A DNA stretch of 64,000 nt. It comes from Talinum fruticosum. Its lineage: Eukaryota > Streptophyta > Magnoliopsida > Caryophyllales > Talinaceae. Shown one piece after another: positions 11,851-23,258 of this stretch. The stretch's first letter is position 1. Each line of letters opens with the position of its first letter. The stretch lies in the NCBI GenBank assembly GCA_021018815.1, contig JAITYX010000083.1, positions 2,356,001 to 2,420,000 of the forward strand, given 5' to 3'. The notes under the pieces are model-generated. The model searched no databases. It saw only the letters and a list, made by a program, of their open reading frames with translations, and was not told the DNA's origin. A program made the translations under genes and the position numbers.

Positions 11851-12449
11851 GCTCGTTTAATCCTCCGATCTAGGATTTGGAACGAATATTCCTCATGTGT
11901 TAAGTTCCGGGCGATAGCCACTCGGTTCAACCTCTATGATGTGGCTTGGTTCGGATATGTACTTCCGAAGTTGAGATATATGAAAGACATCATGGATATG
12001 CTCCAGATCGATTGGTAAAGATAATTTATAGATCACAGGGTTTAACTTCCGAAGTATCTCATATGGCCCAATGTATATAGAGTTTAATTTCCCTTAATTT
12101 CAAATCTTTTGATTGCTTTGATTGGGGATACCCGGAAAAGCCATATCCCTTACTTGAAATTCTAGAGGTTTCCTTCGTTGATCCGTATAGCTCTTTTGTC
12201 TACTCGAGCTTCTCGATTCGTTGTTATATTACTCTCATTGTTTCAGTAGTTTCTTGTATCAACTCTGGTCCTATGGTGAGCGTCTCATCTAAATCGCTCC
12301 GATAAGGGGGTTATGCATTTTCTTCCATAAAGGGCTTCAAATGGAGCCATTTTCATTATGGCCTGGTAGTCTGTTGTGGTATGAAAATTCCATCGGAGCG
12401 AGATACTCTTCCCATTTTCGTTGGAAATCAAGGATGCAAGCCCGTAACA

Positions 12450-13075
12450 TATCTTCTAGGATTTGGTTAACTCTTTCAGTTTGAGCATTTGTCTCGAATG
12501 GTATGAGCTACTAAAGTTCAACTTAGTCCCAAGAGCTTGCTGTAAGGCTTCCCAAAATCGAGATTGGAATCGGATGTCTCTATCGAACACTATATCCTTG
12601 GGCATTCCGTGGAGTCCGACAATCTCTTTTAAATATACTTGAGCTAATTTGTCCACACTCCAATTGTCACTAATTGATATGAAGTGTACGAGACTTTATA
12701 AAATGATCAATTATCGGCCAAATAGCATTTTTCCCGGTGGCGGATTGAGGGAGTCCTACGATGAAATCCGTTGATATAGAATCTCATTTCCAGGTTGGAA
12801 TCTCCGAGGTCCTTAACTCGCCCATAGGGTGTTGATGTTCTCGCCTTTACTCTTTGACATGTAAGACAACTATCCACATCTCGCAACTTCTCGTTTCATG
12901 TTAGGTCACCGTAAATTCTTCTTTTGATCTACATACATTTTTGTTCCTCCAGGATGGACAAAATATAAGGTCGTATGAGCTTCATCTAAAATATTCTTTT
13001 TAATCTCCTCTTGGTCAGGCACACACAACCGATTTTGGAATCTTAAAGTTTCGTTCTCATGTAAGATGAATCTTG
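12450..13075 (-). pseudogene. gypsy integrase remnant
   Basis: Reading the minus strand from 13060: ETLRFQNRLCVP, then the zinc-binding region with EAH, VHPGGTKMY and CLTC (HHCC), then the catalytic core with a DFIVGLP block (first Asp, about 12760) and VFDRDIRFQSRFWEALQQAL (second Asp, about 12560-12620). The HPQTDGQSE segment carrying the catalytic Glu is scrambled by a frame change near 12490. Inactive as written. Confidence 0.85.
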
Positions 13076-13339
13076 GAAATTTCTCCTTTTTAATATTCTC
13101 GCTCCATTCTCACCAACTTCTCATCTTTCCTCTGTCCTATTTTGATCTCATCCGCAATTGAGGGTCCGACTTCCAAAAAGTTTAGCACCCCTTTGTCTCC
13201 TTGGAGTCGATCGATCTCAATTCCTACTCGTGTAATCCCCGAATAAGGATTGGTTGAGTGATAATCAAGATATTCATGTTATGTTGAGTTTTTCTACTTA
13301 AGGCATCAGCCACGACATTGGATTTACTTGGATGGTACT

Positions 13340-13600
13340 GAATCTCCAAGTCATAATCTTTTAACGGTCGCAACCCAAATTAAGCTCCTTTTGAGTGAAC
13401 ACGTACTTCAAACTTTGGTGATCAGTATATACCTTACAAGATACCCCATATAAATAATGTCTCCCAATTTTTGAAGTAAACACGATCACAGCTAATTCCA
13501 AATCATGAATAGGGTAATTTCCTTCATATGGTTTTAATTGCTGAGAAGCATATGTTACCACTTTACCATTTTGCATCAATACACCCCTAACATGTTCTTC
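13340..13600 (-). pseudogene. gypsy RNase H remnant
   Basis: Minus strand 13361-13579 encodes [19 protein letters not shown], then [19 protein letters not shown] and [14 protein letters not shown], the usual gypsy RNase H core including the Glu of LEL and the Asp of TDH. It lies between RT and integrase, as expected. Confidence 0.85.
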
Positions 13601-13799
13601 GAAGCATCATTATAGATAGTATACTCCTCACCTTCTTTAGGGAGGGTCAAGACTGGGCAGTAGTCGGCTTGCCCTTCAAGGTTTGGAATGCTTTTTAACA
13701 ATCACTAGACCATTCAAATTTGGTGGTTTTCTTTAAGAGGTTAGTCATAGGCGTGGCTAGTTTTGAAAAGTCCTGTACAAATCTTTGATAGTATCCAGT

Positions 13800-14400
13800 T
13801 AACCCTAGAAAGCTTCTCACCTTAATAACATTGGTTGGTCCGGGCCATTCGGTCACTCGCTTGTATCTTATGTGGGTCTACCTTTATCCCTTCCCGAGAT
13901 ACCACATGACCTAAGAATGTCACTTCATTTAACCAAAACTCACACTTTTGTAACTTGGCATATAACCGGTGTTCTCGTAAGACTTGTAATACTATCCTCA
14001 AATGATGGACATGTTCCTCTCTATTCTTCGAGTATACCAATATGTCATCAATGAAAACAACCACAAATTTGTTCAGTATAAGGTCTGAAAATTCTATTCA
14101 TTAGATCCATGAATTTGGCAGGTGCATTAGCTAACCCAAAAGGCATGACAACAAACTCATAATGGCCATACCTAGTTCGAAATGCGGTTTTGGGTATATC
14201 TTCACTCGTTATCCTAAGTTGATGGTATCCAGACCTTAAGTCTATTTTTGAAAATATTTCCGCACCTTGTAGTTGATCGAATAAATCGTCGATCCGGGGT
14301 CGAGGATATTTATTCTTGATCGTAAGTTTATTCAACTCCTTATAATCAATGCATAACCGCAAGGTGCCATCCTTTTTCTTCACAAGTAACACTCGGTGCT
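13800..14400 (-). pseudogene. gypsy reverse transcriptase remnant
   Basis: Two overlapping minus-strand frames. 14048-14392 gives [19 protein letters not shown], then [27 protein letters not shown] and [18 protein letters not shown]. 13822-14064 gives [13 protein letters not shown], the FIDD catalytic motif that is normal in gypsy RT, then [19 protein letters not shown] and [12 protein letters not shown] single frame change near 14055 separates them, and the coding is otherwise well conserved. Confidence 0.9.
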
Positions 14401-14537
14401 CTCCAAGGTAAAGTACTTAATTGGATAGATCCTTTCTCCATAAGTTCTTCCAATTGACCTTTCAATTCTTTCAACTCCGCTGGGGCTATTCTATAGGATG
14501 CTTTAGAAATTGGTCGAGCTTCGGATATAATTCTACT

Positions 14538-14828
14538 TCAAAATCTACTCCCTTCGAGGCGGTAATCCGGAAAGTTCCCGAGGGAAACAACAGGGAATTC
14601 AATTATCACCGGAATATCCTCGAGTCTCACTTTTTCCTCTTTTAATAGTATAACACCAATAACCTTGATATATATATATATATATATATTTTTTCCAAAA
14701 GTCTCGTTGTATTTACCCAAAGATATCATGAAATATTTCCTTACATTCTTATTACGATATAGCCTATATTCTATCCTTAGCAACTCTCTATTATCACCCT
14801 TTCGTTTTCCGCAATAAATCCTTGGCAT
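14538..14828 (-). pseudogene. gypsy protease-RT linker remnant
   Basis: Minus strand reads VRLEDIPVIIEFPVVSLGNF near 14570-14640, matching the IPVVREFPDVFP-type segment that precedes RT in Del/Tekay elements. A TA microsatellite (about 14668-14690) interrupts the coding as an IYIYIYI run. Confidence 0.65.
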
Positions 14829-15287
14829 CCCAATTCGATAATCCTTTCTCTCTTCCCAAGCATTATCTCAAGGTTGGTTAAATCAAACTAAATGAGGTTA
14901 GTGGTAAAATCTTCCCTAACCATTGTTATCAGAATTTCTTTACGAAGGTTCTATCATATTACATGATTCATGGATAATGGACACAAAATTTTTGATTTGG
15001 GTGAGTTTTGGACCTTCTTGGCATGCTCGTTCCCATTGTGGTTTTGGTTTCCTCAATAATTCCATTTGGGGGTTTTCTAAGTTGTCCCATTCTTAAAACT
15101 CTTTTCCTTTAACCGAGAAGAGTAGAACTCAGCCCTAATTTTCTTCAAAATTTGGCCAAATGTAAACTCAATTCCCTAATATCTTATATAATCGTGTTTT
15201 ACTATGTGTCTTGCTTTTCCTGCTAGATGTGATGTCCTTATAATCACCTTTTTGGTCTTCAATAATTGCAACTTCTCTTCTACATTC

Positions 15288-15610
15288 CTAATCAATCTTC
15301 CCATCATATCCCTTGGGGTTCCTTTTGGCATTTTGGTTTGCTTTCCTATATTGTTGGAGAATCCAGTAGGTAGACATATCCCTTTGGATACGCTTTCCTT
15401 GGTATATATAGGGTTGATATTTATCTTTGAAATTTGGAGAGACAGGGAAGTTGATTTTTGTCAACTTCCTGTTGATAGGCATATGAAAGTTTATGGAGGT
15501 ATGGTCATCCATTTGTTTAGGATTATCATCCTTATGTTAATCATTGGTTACAACTTTTGAGATTTAATTGGGCATTATGAGTATTTTCTATTCCGCACTT
15601 CGTACAAACA
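15288..15610 (-). pseudogene. gypsy gag zinc-knuckle remnant
   Basis: Minus strand at about 15548-15608 reads CTKCGIENTHNAQLNLKSC, a stretched CCHC knuckle. Then 15288-15512 continues with MDDHTSINFHMPINRK and a basic, glutamine-rich stretch. Only about 100 bases separate this from the primer site, so the matrix and capsid parts of gag are deleted. Identification of the knuckle is tentative. Confidence 0.45.
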
Positions 15611-15689
15611 ATTTAATAATAAGGCACTTATACTTCCTATTCCAACTCAATCCTCATAGTTCCTATATGGCTCGCAGGAATCTCTTAAA

Positions 15690-15705
15690 CCTAGGCTCGA
15701 TACCA
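15690..15705 (-). other. Primer binding site, tRNA-iMet type
   Basis: Minus-strand TGGTATCGAGC followed by CTAGG, matching the plant initiator tRNA-Met primer site TGGTATCAGAGC with one base missing. It lies four bases from the right LTR. Confidence 0.8.
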
Positions 15706-15709
15706 TATC

Positions 15710-18542
15710 CGTAACGCCCCAAACCCGTAATCACCGGTTTTAGACTAAGCAAGCCGCCCACCGATGATTAGCGCAGTGGAAAGTAGGTCGGGGCATTACC
15801 GCCGCCCTTACCGGAGGAAAGGGCAAGGCTATAATAATAGATACGTTTCTAACCCCGGTTACTTGCTTTTGCCACTAACGAGCAAGTGTCTCATGATAAA
15901 GCATAAACTTTAACTTGTACGAAGATTAAGCATAAGTATAGACTACGATCCGGTAAACTACGACAACGACACTTAACCCTTGATACTCCAATTAGGTTGT
16001 CACTCGCGAGCCTCTAAGTCCTTAACAGACCTTTGCTTCAAATCTTCCACACCGTTACCTAAAACAAAACAAGAAAACATTTTCGAAATGTGAGCCGAAG
16101 CTCAATACGTTCACTATCATGCGAGAAAATAATAGTTATGAAGTAATTGAGGTGAGCGCATGCATTTCAATTCATTTGTAAATGAGGGAGAGTGAACAAT
16201 GTAAAATTGTTGCTAATTGATTATCCGAATGGATCCCTTTACGATCATCGGGTTTCCCTAAACGCATGTGCACACACCCGCACCGATCGGATAGTCCTGG
16301 TTGAAGGCGGTTAACCGTTACGGGGTTACCAACCTGGATATTGGGCGTACCAAATAATGGCACTTGATGGGCGGGTCCATATTAATGATGACAAATATTA
16401 TTTGCAAACAATTCTTTATTGTTGTTAATGACGGCCATATCCGGCCTTGATTTGTAAATAAAACACCGAAGGGCACGATCAATGAACGTACCTTGAGTTG
16501 ATATCCCTTCTTCTTTTTCTTTATGGGCGGAATCCGGATGAACGCACGACGCCTGGTGCTTGATGACCTTAATTAGGAATATAAGAATTTTATTAATAAA
16601 CTGAATTTTTATGGCTTATTTACTTATTAAATCATTTCAAACATACTTGAAATGAAAATTAATAAAGTTAGCTTCTACTAAAGAATATTAAGGTTATCTT
16701 TAATTTATATGATTGATTATCTTATTTTGTTTTATATAATGCAAGCATAACTTATATATATATATATATATTTAAGTACATATATATATAGCAATTTTAG
16801 CATAAGCTTAGCTCCTTCCAAAAGCGTATATAAACATATACAAGCACTACACCAAATACTTACTTTAAAATCGAAGAAAGATTATGCTTTTAATAGTCGA
16901 TGTTAGTCATTTTATTATTTAAATACTTTCATTCTTTTATATACTTTTTTTTAAAAATTTTTCTAACCTTATTTTATTTTATGAGGGCATAACTAATTCC
17001 CCAAAGATGTCCATTCCTCACATTTCGGTTTCATAAACCGCCCATAATTAGTTATCATCCTCATCCTCAATCTGTCTTTTAATCTCTTCATTAGGTTAAA
17101 TAACCATGTAAACTAATCAAAAGTAATTCCTAACTCGAATTACTTCCCGAGTGTCCTTTATACGAAATTGTCCATAAATACCCTTCATACAGGGATTGTC
17201 CATAGATGCCCTTCATACGGGGATTGTCCATAAATGCCCTTCATACAGGGATTGTCCATGGTTCTTCCTCAATTTCCAAGTATATCCAAATCTTACCAAT
17301 TTTTCCATGCATCATTTATACACATACCATAATCAAATTTAATCTCCAAACAGAAAATGAATAACTACTTACAACTTAAATGCTTAAATTAAAAGAATGA
17401 AGAACCGAATCGAAAAATTATCCTAAGAAATTTAATTAACAAAACTGAATTTGGAAATTTTACCCTAGCCGATTTAGATGGAGGAGGTTAGTTTAAGAGG
17501 GGTTTTTGTGATGTTTGAAGGTTGGAGGGTTGAAGACCCGGGCTAATGAAACCGAGCAGTCGGCCGCGGCCAGCGATCGGCCAGGAGTGACGAATGGCGC
17601 CGGTGGCCAGTAAGGCGGCCGAGGCCGGACAGGGCTACAGGCCGAGAAGCCGCGACCACTAGGCGTAACCGGCAGAACGTGCGAAAACTCGGGCAGAGAG
17701 GGAGTAGGGACGATGGTGTACTAGGGTTTGATGGCTGGGACGGTGACAAGGTGGCGGTTAAGGCGTAGCCGACGATGGCGAGCGGTGGTTGCTGGCGTTG
17801 GGCGGCGACCGAACAGGATACCGAGAGGAGTATCGTGGTGGTGGTTGGCGGTTCGGGTTCTTGGTGATGACAGGTGGTGTTGATGGTGGCGTTGAACTCG
17901 GGGTGGCCGGAGCAAGGTCGCCGCGGTGGGCAGCGAGCGGTGGCGGTGACGGTGGAGATGGGGAGAAGGTCCTGCGTGCGGGTGTCGGGGCTGGAGAGAG
18001 GAGAGGGAGGTTGTGAGTCGGTAATTAGGTTTAAGAAATGAAGCCTTAGGTTTCTCTTAAGGTTTTATACTCCCTTGTGTCTCCTCTTGCAATGGGCCAT
18101 CCGACCCAGCTTAATTTCCTGGCCTAGTTAGGATCCTAATCCAATTTCTAATCCTCATCTACTTCCTAATCCTCCAAACTTATTATTATCTTGCTCAATA
18201 AACTTATTCTAATCTAGGAATTTTATTTTTAGCAATATTAAGTTTATAGAAATTATATTAGTTTTATTTATTTAAGAATTTTTAGAACCCAAAATAAATT
18301 AGTCACGTAATAGTGTTAATTATCTTTTAAATCATTGAAATTTATAGAGTATGTTCGTGCGTCGTCGTTGTCATCATCCGGTTCCTGCATTTTAAACAAG
18401 CATTGACGAGATATATATATATATATATACATATGTACACACACATGTGTAATATGAAAATATTTGGAATTTGAAATGCACGCGCTCATGCTAATCTTGA
18501 ATGTATTTAAGTTAATTATTTTCTTAGGGACGGGGTGTTACA
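15710..18542 (-). repeat. Right LTR of gypsy (5' LTR in sense)
   Basis: 2833 bp partner of 8844-11675. First base is C rather than T (CGTAACG versus TGTAACG). Contains the second copy of the GC-rich island (17510-18016) and of the GGGATTGTCCATA units (17170-17260). Confidence 0.92.
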
Positions 18543-18547
18543 GGTGA
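18543..18547. repeat. Target site duplication (right), gypsy
   Basis: GGTGA, identical to 8839-8843. Confidence 0.9.
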
Positions 18548-18624
18548 TGTAGTTACCGATACGACGGTCCGGATTGTGGGCGGTAGGCTGTGTTAGACCA
18601 CCCGTAAGGTCCGGATGAGGAGCC
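18548..18624 (-). pseudogene. Start of outer copia gag
   Basis: Minus-strand ATG at 18624 opens MAPHPDLTGGLTQPT and then NPDRRIGNYIT. The reading continues at 8843 after the gypsy and its duplication are removed, which fixes both the gag start and the insertion site. Confidence 0.7.
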
Positions 18625-19102
18625 ATGGTGGCCGGTCAAGAGGAATCAACACCGATCACGGCCGTAAAAGGAGAGGGCAAGGCGGCCAAGGGTTGCGAAG
18701 ACGCGGACCAAGCCAACGTGGAGGTTACGAGGAACGACTCGGGAAGGACGGAATCGGCGACGACTAGTGGAAGTACGGCAAGGACGGTGCAACCGCAATG
18801 GAGAGGAAGGAAAAGCGAGAGAGAGAGAGAGAAGTGTTGCGGTGGTGCGATCGATTGGAGAAGTCGCCGCCGACAGGGAATCGGCAACCACGGTGGTCGG
18901 TGTTGCCGGCGAACCGGGCATGACGGTGGTTGGCGGTGTAGCCGGAGAATAAGAAGCCATCGAGCGAGGGGTGATGAGGGCGGTTGGATGGCCTCGTGTT
19001 GCAGCAGAGGTGAAACCCTAGCAGGGCGTAGGTCAACGGAAGGGAAGAAGGAGCGTGAAGAGGAAACTATTTTTTTTTTGTGTAAAAATTAAAAACCTCT
19101 TT
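18625..19102 (-). other. GC-rich leader of outer copia
   Basis: G+C-rich 5' leader between primer site and gag. It is open in several frames on both strands (for example 18625-19092 plus, 18646-18960 minus) with low-complexity Ser/Thr/Pro/Arg translations. I regard these as chance frames in GC-rich DNA. Confidence 0.55.
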
Positions 19103-19230
19103 TTAACTTTGATAACATGTGAGATTTATGGGATAATGACTCACATAATCATAGGAGCCTGATGTTATATATATAGTAAAATATACAAAAATACTTTTAC
19201 AATTATATTTGTAATTATCCTCTTTAATTA
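19103..19230 (-). repeat. 5' LTR and primer site of outer copia
   Basis: The LTR is 19118-19230 (113 bp): TGTGAGATTTATGGG at its left, TCCTCTTTAATTA at its right, alignable with the LTRs at 22485, 24945 and 43164. The adjacent minus-strand TGTTATCAAAGTTAA (19103-19117) is a decayed tRNA-iMet primer site. Confidence 0.75.
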
Positions 19231-20824
19231 ATTGACAGAAATTTATTGACATATATTATGAAAATATGCAATGTTTAATACCCTTGAAATTATAATTTTA
19301 ACTACTATTATTCCCGTTTTATAAGGACTTCACAATCAATTCTAAAATGATTGACCATCAACTTCGAGCCATGCATCATGATGCATGCAATTTCTGTTGA
19401 GCAACTTAACTGGATTGGTTATTTTTATGCGCAACCAAGTATTACGAGTAAGCTAATTAGGGTTAATTGTTAACCTAACAAAATACGATCAATGATACCT
19501 CAGATTCTGACAACCAAAAGACACAATTAATTAACCTTAAGCATCTGCCCTCCAGAAACTCCGAGCTTAGTTAATTATCCCCATCATCATACTTACATCC
19601 CGGCCTTCAGCTATTCGTTTTATAATTGCGTGGGAATATGAAAAGAATGAAAAGGGAGGCGAGGAGCAGAAGAAAAGCATAGATGCTGCTCTGTAAACTT
19701 TATACTTTTTTTTTCTTATCATATTTGTCGGTCATTGCTGTGGCTTGAAAACGTGATTCAAAACTTTGTATTTATAAATTTTATAGAACTAAGAAAGTAT
19801 CGGATGAGATGGCAGTCGTCTCATCTCGATAAGGATGAGAAAAGAAGTTTAAATTCTCAAAAATGTATTTATAGTAATACTTTTATCTTAAATGCTCGCA
19901 GTTTGAAAGGATTATACCCTTTTTTAAATTAAAAAAATTGTAAAATTTAAATTCAGATCATCGCAAGGTTGATAAATTAAGAAAGTAATAGTCGAATTAT
20001 ATGCAAGTAAGCAGAGGTGTATCTATCAGAGTATTTATTTTTGTTTTTATAACTGCTGATTGAAACATAATATCAGGCTCATAGAAAAATCTTCCACATC
20101 TAGCAATCTAGCATGCATCCTAAAGGACGAAAATGAAAATAATACTGAAGAGCATAAATTAAGTGAGGACATTTGATGTAAAGGCAACAGGTGCTATGAT
20201 GAGATCAATCTCTTTAATTCTAGCTACCAACCTCCACTAATCTAGCTTTAATGCAGAGTAATCAGCATCAATTCTTGCCAATCTTTTGTAAATTAATGCT
20301 TAATATGATGACTTTTTTCCTTTTATTCACAAAAGTAATTTTTGCAAATTAAAATAGACTTTAAAACATCCCATGATTACAAGACAGACATGGTTAAGTA
20401 TCTGTTAATTACAAGTGGCCGGACGTGCAAATTGCGCACACCCTTTCAGTTTCGCACTGGCTATTGACTTTGACTCAAATCAAAATCGGAGGACCCTCCT
20501 CCTCTTTTCCATTTATGCCTAACTATTCCATTCCATGCATTCAAATGTATTCATAATTACACTGAAGAAAATCTTTGTTTCTTGAGTCTTAAATCTATTG
20601 AAAACTAAATTAACTCCAACGAAACCCTGTATTAAGTGTTGGACACTTAATTGACCACCCAGATGGATGTTCCAAGCTCATCCACCTAATAGTCAAGGTA
20701 TTGAAAGATTGAACTTTGTATTCTAAGAGTATGAAGTGTTATGATACAAATTAAATCCAGATAACTTTTGAAATTTTTGACAAATTATTTATTTCAAGAC
20801 AAATTTGTAATTGACACAATTGCT
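19231..20824. other. No recognisable gene
   Basis: AT-rich DNA with short open frames only (for example 19735-19932) and no domain or repeat structure I can name. The first TE boundary to the right is the CACTA terminus at 20825. Confidence 0.5.
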
Positions 20825-21300
20825 CACTACAAGAATCCGCCTCAATTGAAACCGGCAAAAACGTTCTTAAAAAGCCGATAATTGATCTCAAACCCAGGTT
20901 CGAGACCTAATAGAGACCGAAAAACATTCATCTCAATAACCTTGGTAGCAATTCAAATTTAGATACTATTTTTCGATTTCGATATCAGTTGAGATTGACA
21001 TTAGAGACCGACATTTATTGGACTCTATTGGAGTTCGAGCCCTTCGGTCTCTAATTGAGATGAATTTTAGTCTGTCTTTTTTATTCTCAATATGAGACCA
21101 AATATATTTGGTCTCAACTTAGGACTGACGCTATCCATTCTAAATTGGAGACTGATTAGAGACCACTGCCTTTGATCTCAACTAGAGATCATATAGTGAT
21201 TTCGGTCTCAAATAATAGAGATTAAAATTTTTGGTCTCAAAATTACTGTGCTTGTGTAGCTATTAAGACCGAAGGCATATTCAGTCTCTAAATTACCAAG
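20825..21300. repeat. Left subterminal repeat region of 15 kb CACTA
   Basis: Dense series of GAGACC and GGTCTC core motifs, often extended to GGTCTCAA or GAGACCGA, in both orientations. In CACTA elements such repeats bind the element-encoded DNA-binding protein. Confidence 0.65.
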
Positions 21301-21332
21301 TTTTTAACAACATGTTTTTGTTATTTACTTGA

Positions 21333-21694
21333 CCAGAAATATGTTTTAGAAAATGACTCACTGTCACATTTAAAATGTACTACATCTTCAGCACATAAAA
21401 GACAACCAGAAACAATCCCACCAAAATCACAGTTTACAAACTTTCGAAGTCGTTTATGAACAACTATTAAAGTTTTTCAACAACCATGAAGCAATATCCA
21501 TAGTTTAATTTCCCAGAAATATGTTTTACAAAATGACTCACTGTCACATTTAAAATGTACTACATCTTCAGCACATAAAAGACAACCAGAAACAATCCCA
21601 CCAAAATCACAGTTTACAAACTTTCGAAGGCGTTTATGAACAACTATTAAAGTTTTTCAACAACCATGAAGCAATACCCATAGTTTAATTTCCC
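21333..21694. repeat. 180-bp tandem duplication
   Basis: Two near-identical copies, 21333-21512 and 21513-21694, each starting CCAGAAATATGTTTTA. Only a handful of substitutions separate them, so the duplication is recent compared with the surrounding decay. Confidence 0.9.
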
Positions 21695-22484
21695 AACAAT
21701 CACATCTAGAAGAGTCAAGTATACTATGAAACTACTAATAGCTAAAGATAAATGCTACAATCACACATACTAACTCCTAAGACAAGCTTTCAGTGTTGTT
21801 GAAATGCCTGGAGTGACCAAGTTTCTCTGAGAATCTGTCAAAGAGAGCAAGAAGCTCTCAAAATCACACCTTTGTTCATCAAGCTCCCTTCTAACGTATA
21901 ATCAATTCTTCTGGATTTGTCCCAAGCTCTTCTTCAGTCGAATGGAGGCAAGATTAGGGTTCAGTTTGTTATGAGTCTCCTGCAATTGATCCTAAAGCTG
22001 AGTGACTAAAAGTGATAAAAATGATAAACTCCCAGGAGTTGATCCTCTACAATTGGGGGTCTCTCAAACATGGCTAAAGTCTCATTACCACATATATTTC
22101 CCTTCTTAATTCAAGCTTCATAAGCGTTAAAGAACATCATGCTAGATGCTTGCCCTTTTTCTACATCAGCAAGCATCCTCAATTGCTTAAAAATTCCTAC
22201 ATCACAATGAAGACAATAATATTGTTAATAGGTTTGAAGCAAATAAACCGCCATGAAGACATGTTCTCCCTCCTATTATACATAAAGGCATAATTAGCTT
22301 GCAAAAAATAACAGCACATATATGGCTTCAATCAACATATTGAGAATGCGGATGTCAATGCCTTATCAATTCTCAAGTCTTATCAACCACAATGTCAACA
22401 TCCAATTTTAATGACCAAAAGCAACATAAATATAAAGTATACATCAGTAGGTAACCAATATAAATGCACTATGCATAAGCATAG
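21695..22484. other. CACTA interior, no gene identified
   Basis: Minus strand contains a short piece reading RRELDEQRCDFESFLL at about 21840-21900 that resembles a coiled-coil segment of a CACTA accessory protein, but it is too short to assign. No other signal. Confidence 0.3.
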
Positions 22485-22610
22485 TGTGAAAGATGTATGA
22501 CAAAATGACTCACCCAATATGGGAGTTTGACATTCTCTATATATAAAAGATACTACGGAAAAGTAATTTACAATTATTTTATGTACAATAATATCTCTAA
22601 TACTCTACTA
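22485..22610 (-). repeat. Left LTR of short copia, with adjacent polypurine tract
   Basis: TGTGAAAG...CTCTACTA. Directly to its right, minus-strand GCTTGAGGGGGCA (22611-22623) is a classical copia polypurine tract. Confidence 0.85.
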
Positions 22611-22699
22611 TGCCCCCTCAAGCTAATCGGGGACGCACGGACAACTTGGACTTAAGAAACTGAAACTGTTGAGATGACAACCCTTTAGTGAAGATGTCC

Positions 22700-23060
22700 G
22701 CAATCTAAGAAGTAGTAGGGATATATCGCACAACGAGATCTCCATGGGCAACCCGTTCTCGAACAAAGTGATAATCCACAACTATATGTTTGCTACGGTC
22801 GTGATTGACCAGATTGGCGAGTCATATATGTAGCATCGATATTGTCACAGGTATAACCGCACAGGAGTGGCAAGGGTGATACCAACATCAAACAAAAGCT
22901 TGCGAAGCCAAAGTGTCTCAAGCAATCGTATAACCAAGAGCACGATACTCAGCTTCAGTGGATGATTTGGAGACTGTGGGTTACTTTTTAGAACGCTAGG
23001 ATATGAGAATAGGACCAAAATAAACGGCATAGCATGTGGTAGAGTGACAGGTGTCATGAC
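22700..23060 (-). pseudogene. copia RNase H remnant
   Basis: Minus strand encodes an ETLWLRKLLFDVGITLATPV block and LYL... (degenerate LYCDNI), followed toward lower coordinates by DYHF and RYIP-like segments. Stops interrupt it. The DADWAGCHDT segment is at about 23040-23090. Confidence 0.8.
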
Positions 23061-23258
23061 AACCAGCCCGATCGAGCATCGGAATAGGCAATAATGACCG
23101 ATAGTGAAGAGGCATCACGAAGAAAAATCCCATGTTCAAGAGTCCCTTGCGGATACTTAAAAATACGCTTCACTGCATGCGAGATGAGTAGTACGAGGAA
23201 CGTGTATAAATTGGGAAACTACATGCACTTGCATAAGCAATATCAGGTCGAGTCATGG

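Larger units (their letters stand above)
8844..18542 (-). mobile_element. Ty3/gypsy chromovirus (Tekay/Del-like), capsid deleted
   Basis: A 9.7 kb element in minus orientation with 2.83 kb LTRs (8844-11675 and 15710-18542), TG...CA type ends, tRNA-iMet primer site, polypurine tract and perfect GGTGA duplications. The internal part is only 4.0 kb. It holds, in sense order, a zinc-knuckle relic, RT, RNase H, integrase (HHCC and catalytic core) and a C-terminal chromodomain, the order and domain set of plant Tekay/Del chromoviruses. The capsid part of gag is missing: only about 100 bases separate the primer site from the zinc knuckle. Frames are broken throughout. Inserted into the gag of the outer copia. 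Confidence 0.9.
1086..19230 (-). mobile_element. Decayed Ty1/copia (Ale/Retrofit-like) split by two nested LTR elements
   Basis: Outer element of the left third of the window, read on the minus strand. Its pieces in sense order are: LTR 19118-19230, primer site 19103-19117, GC-rich leader 18625-19102, gag start 18548-18624, then (after the inserted gypsy) gag 8071-8843, then (after the inserted gag-only element) RT/RNase H 1086-1734. Removing both insertions makes gag run straight across the gypsy junction. Protease, integrase and most of RT are absent, so gag is joined almost directly to the C-terminal RT, an old internal deletion. The 3' LTR is not seen; the element stops near 1085. LTR and protein resemblance links it to the copies at 22.5 and 43.2 kb. 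Confidence 0.8.

Noticed and set aside
18625..19092. 155-codon plus-strand frame plus several overlapping minus-strand frames
   Set aside because: Lies in the leader of the outer copia, antisense to it, with Arg/Gly-rich low-complexity product and no family resemblance; expected by chance in GC-rich DNA.
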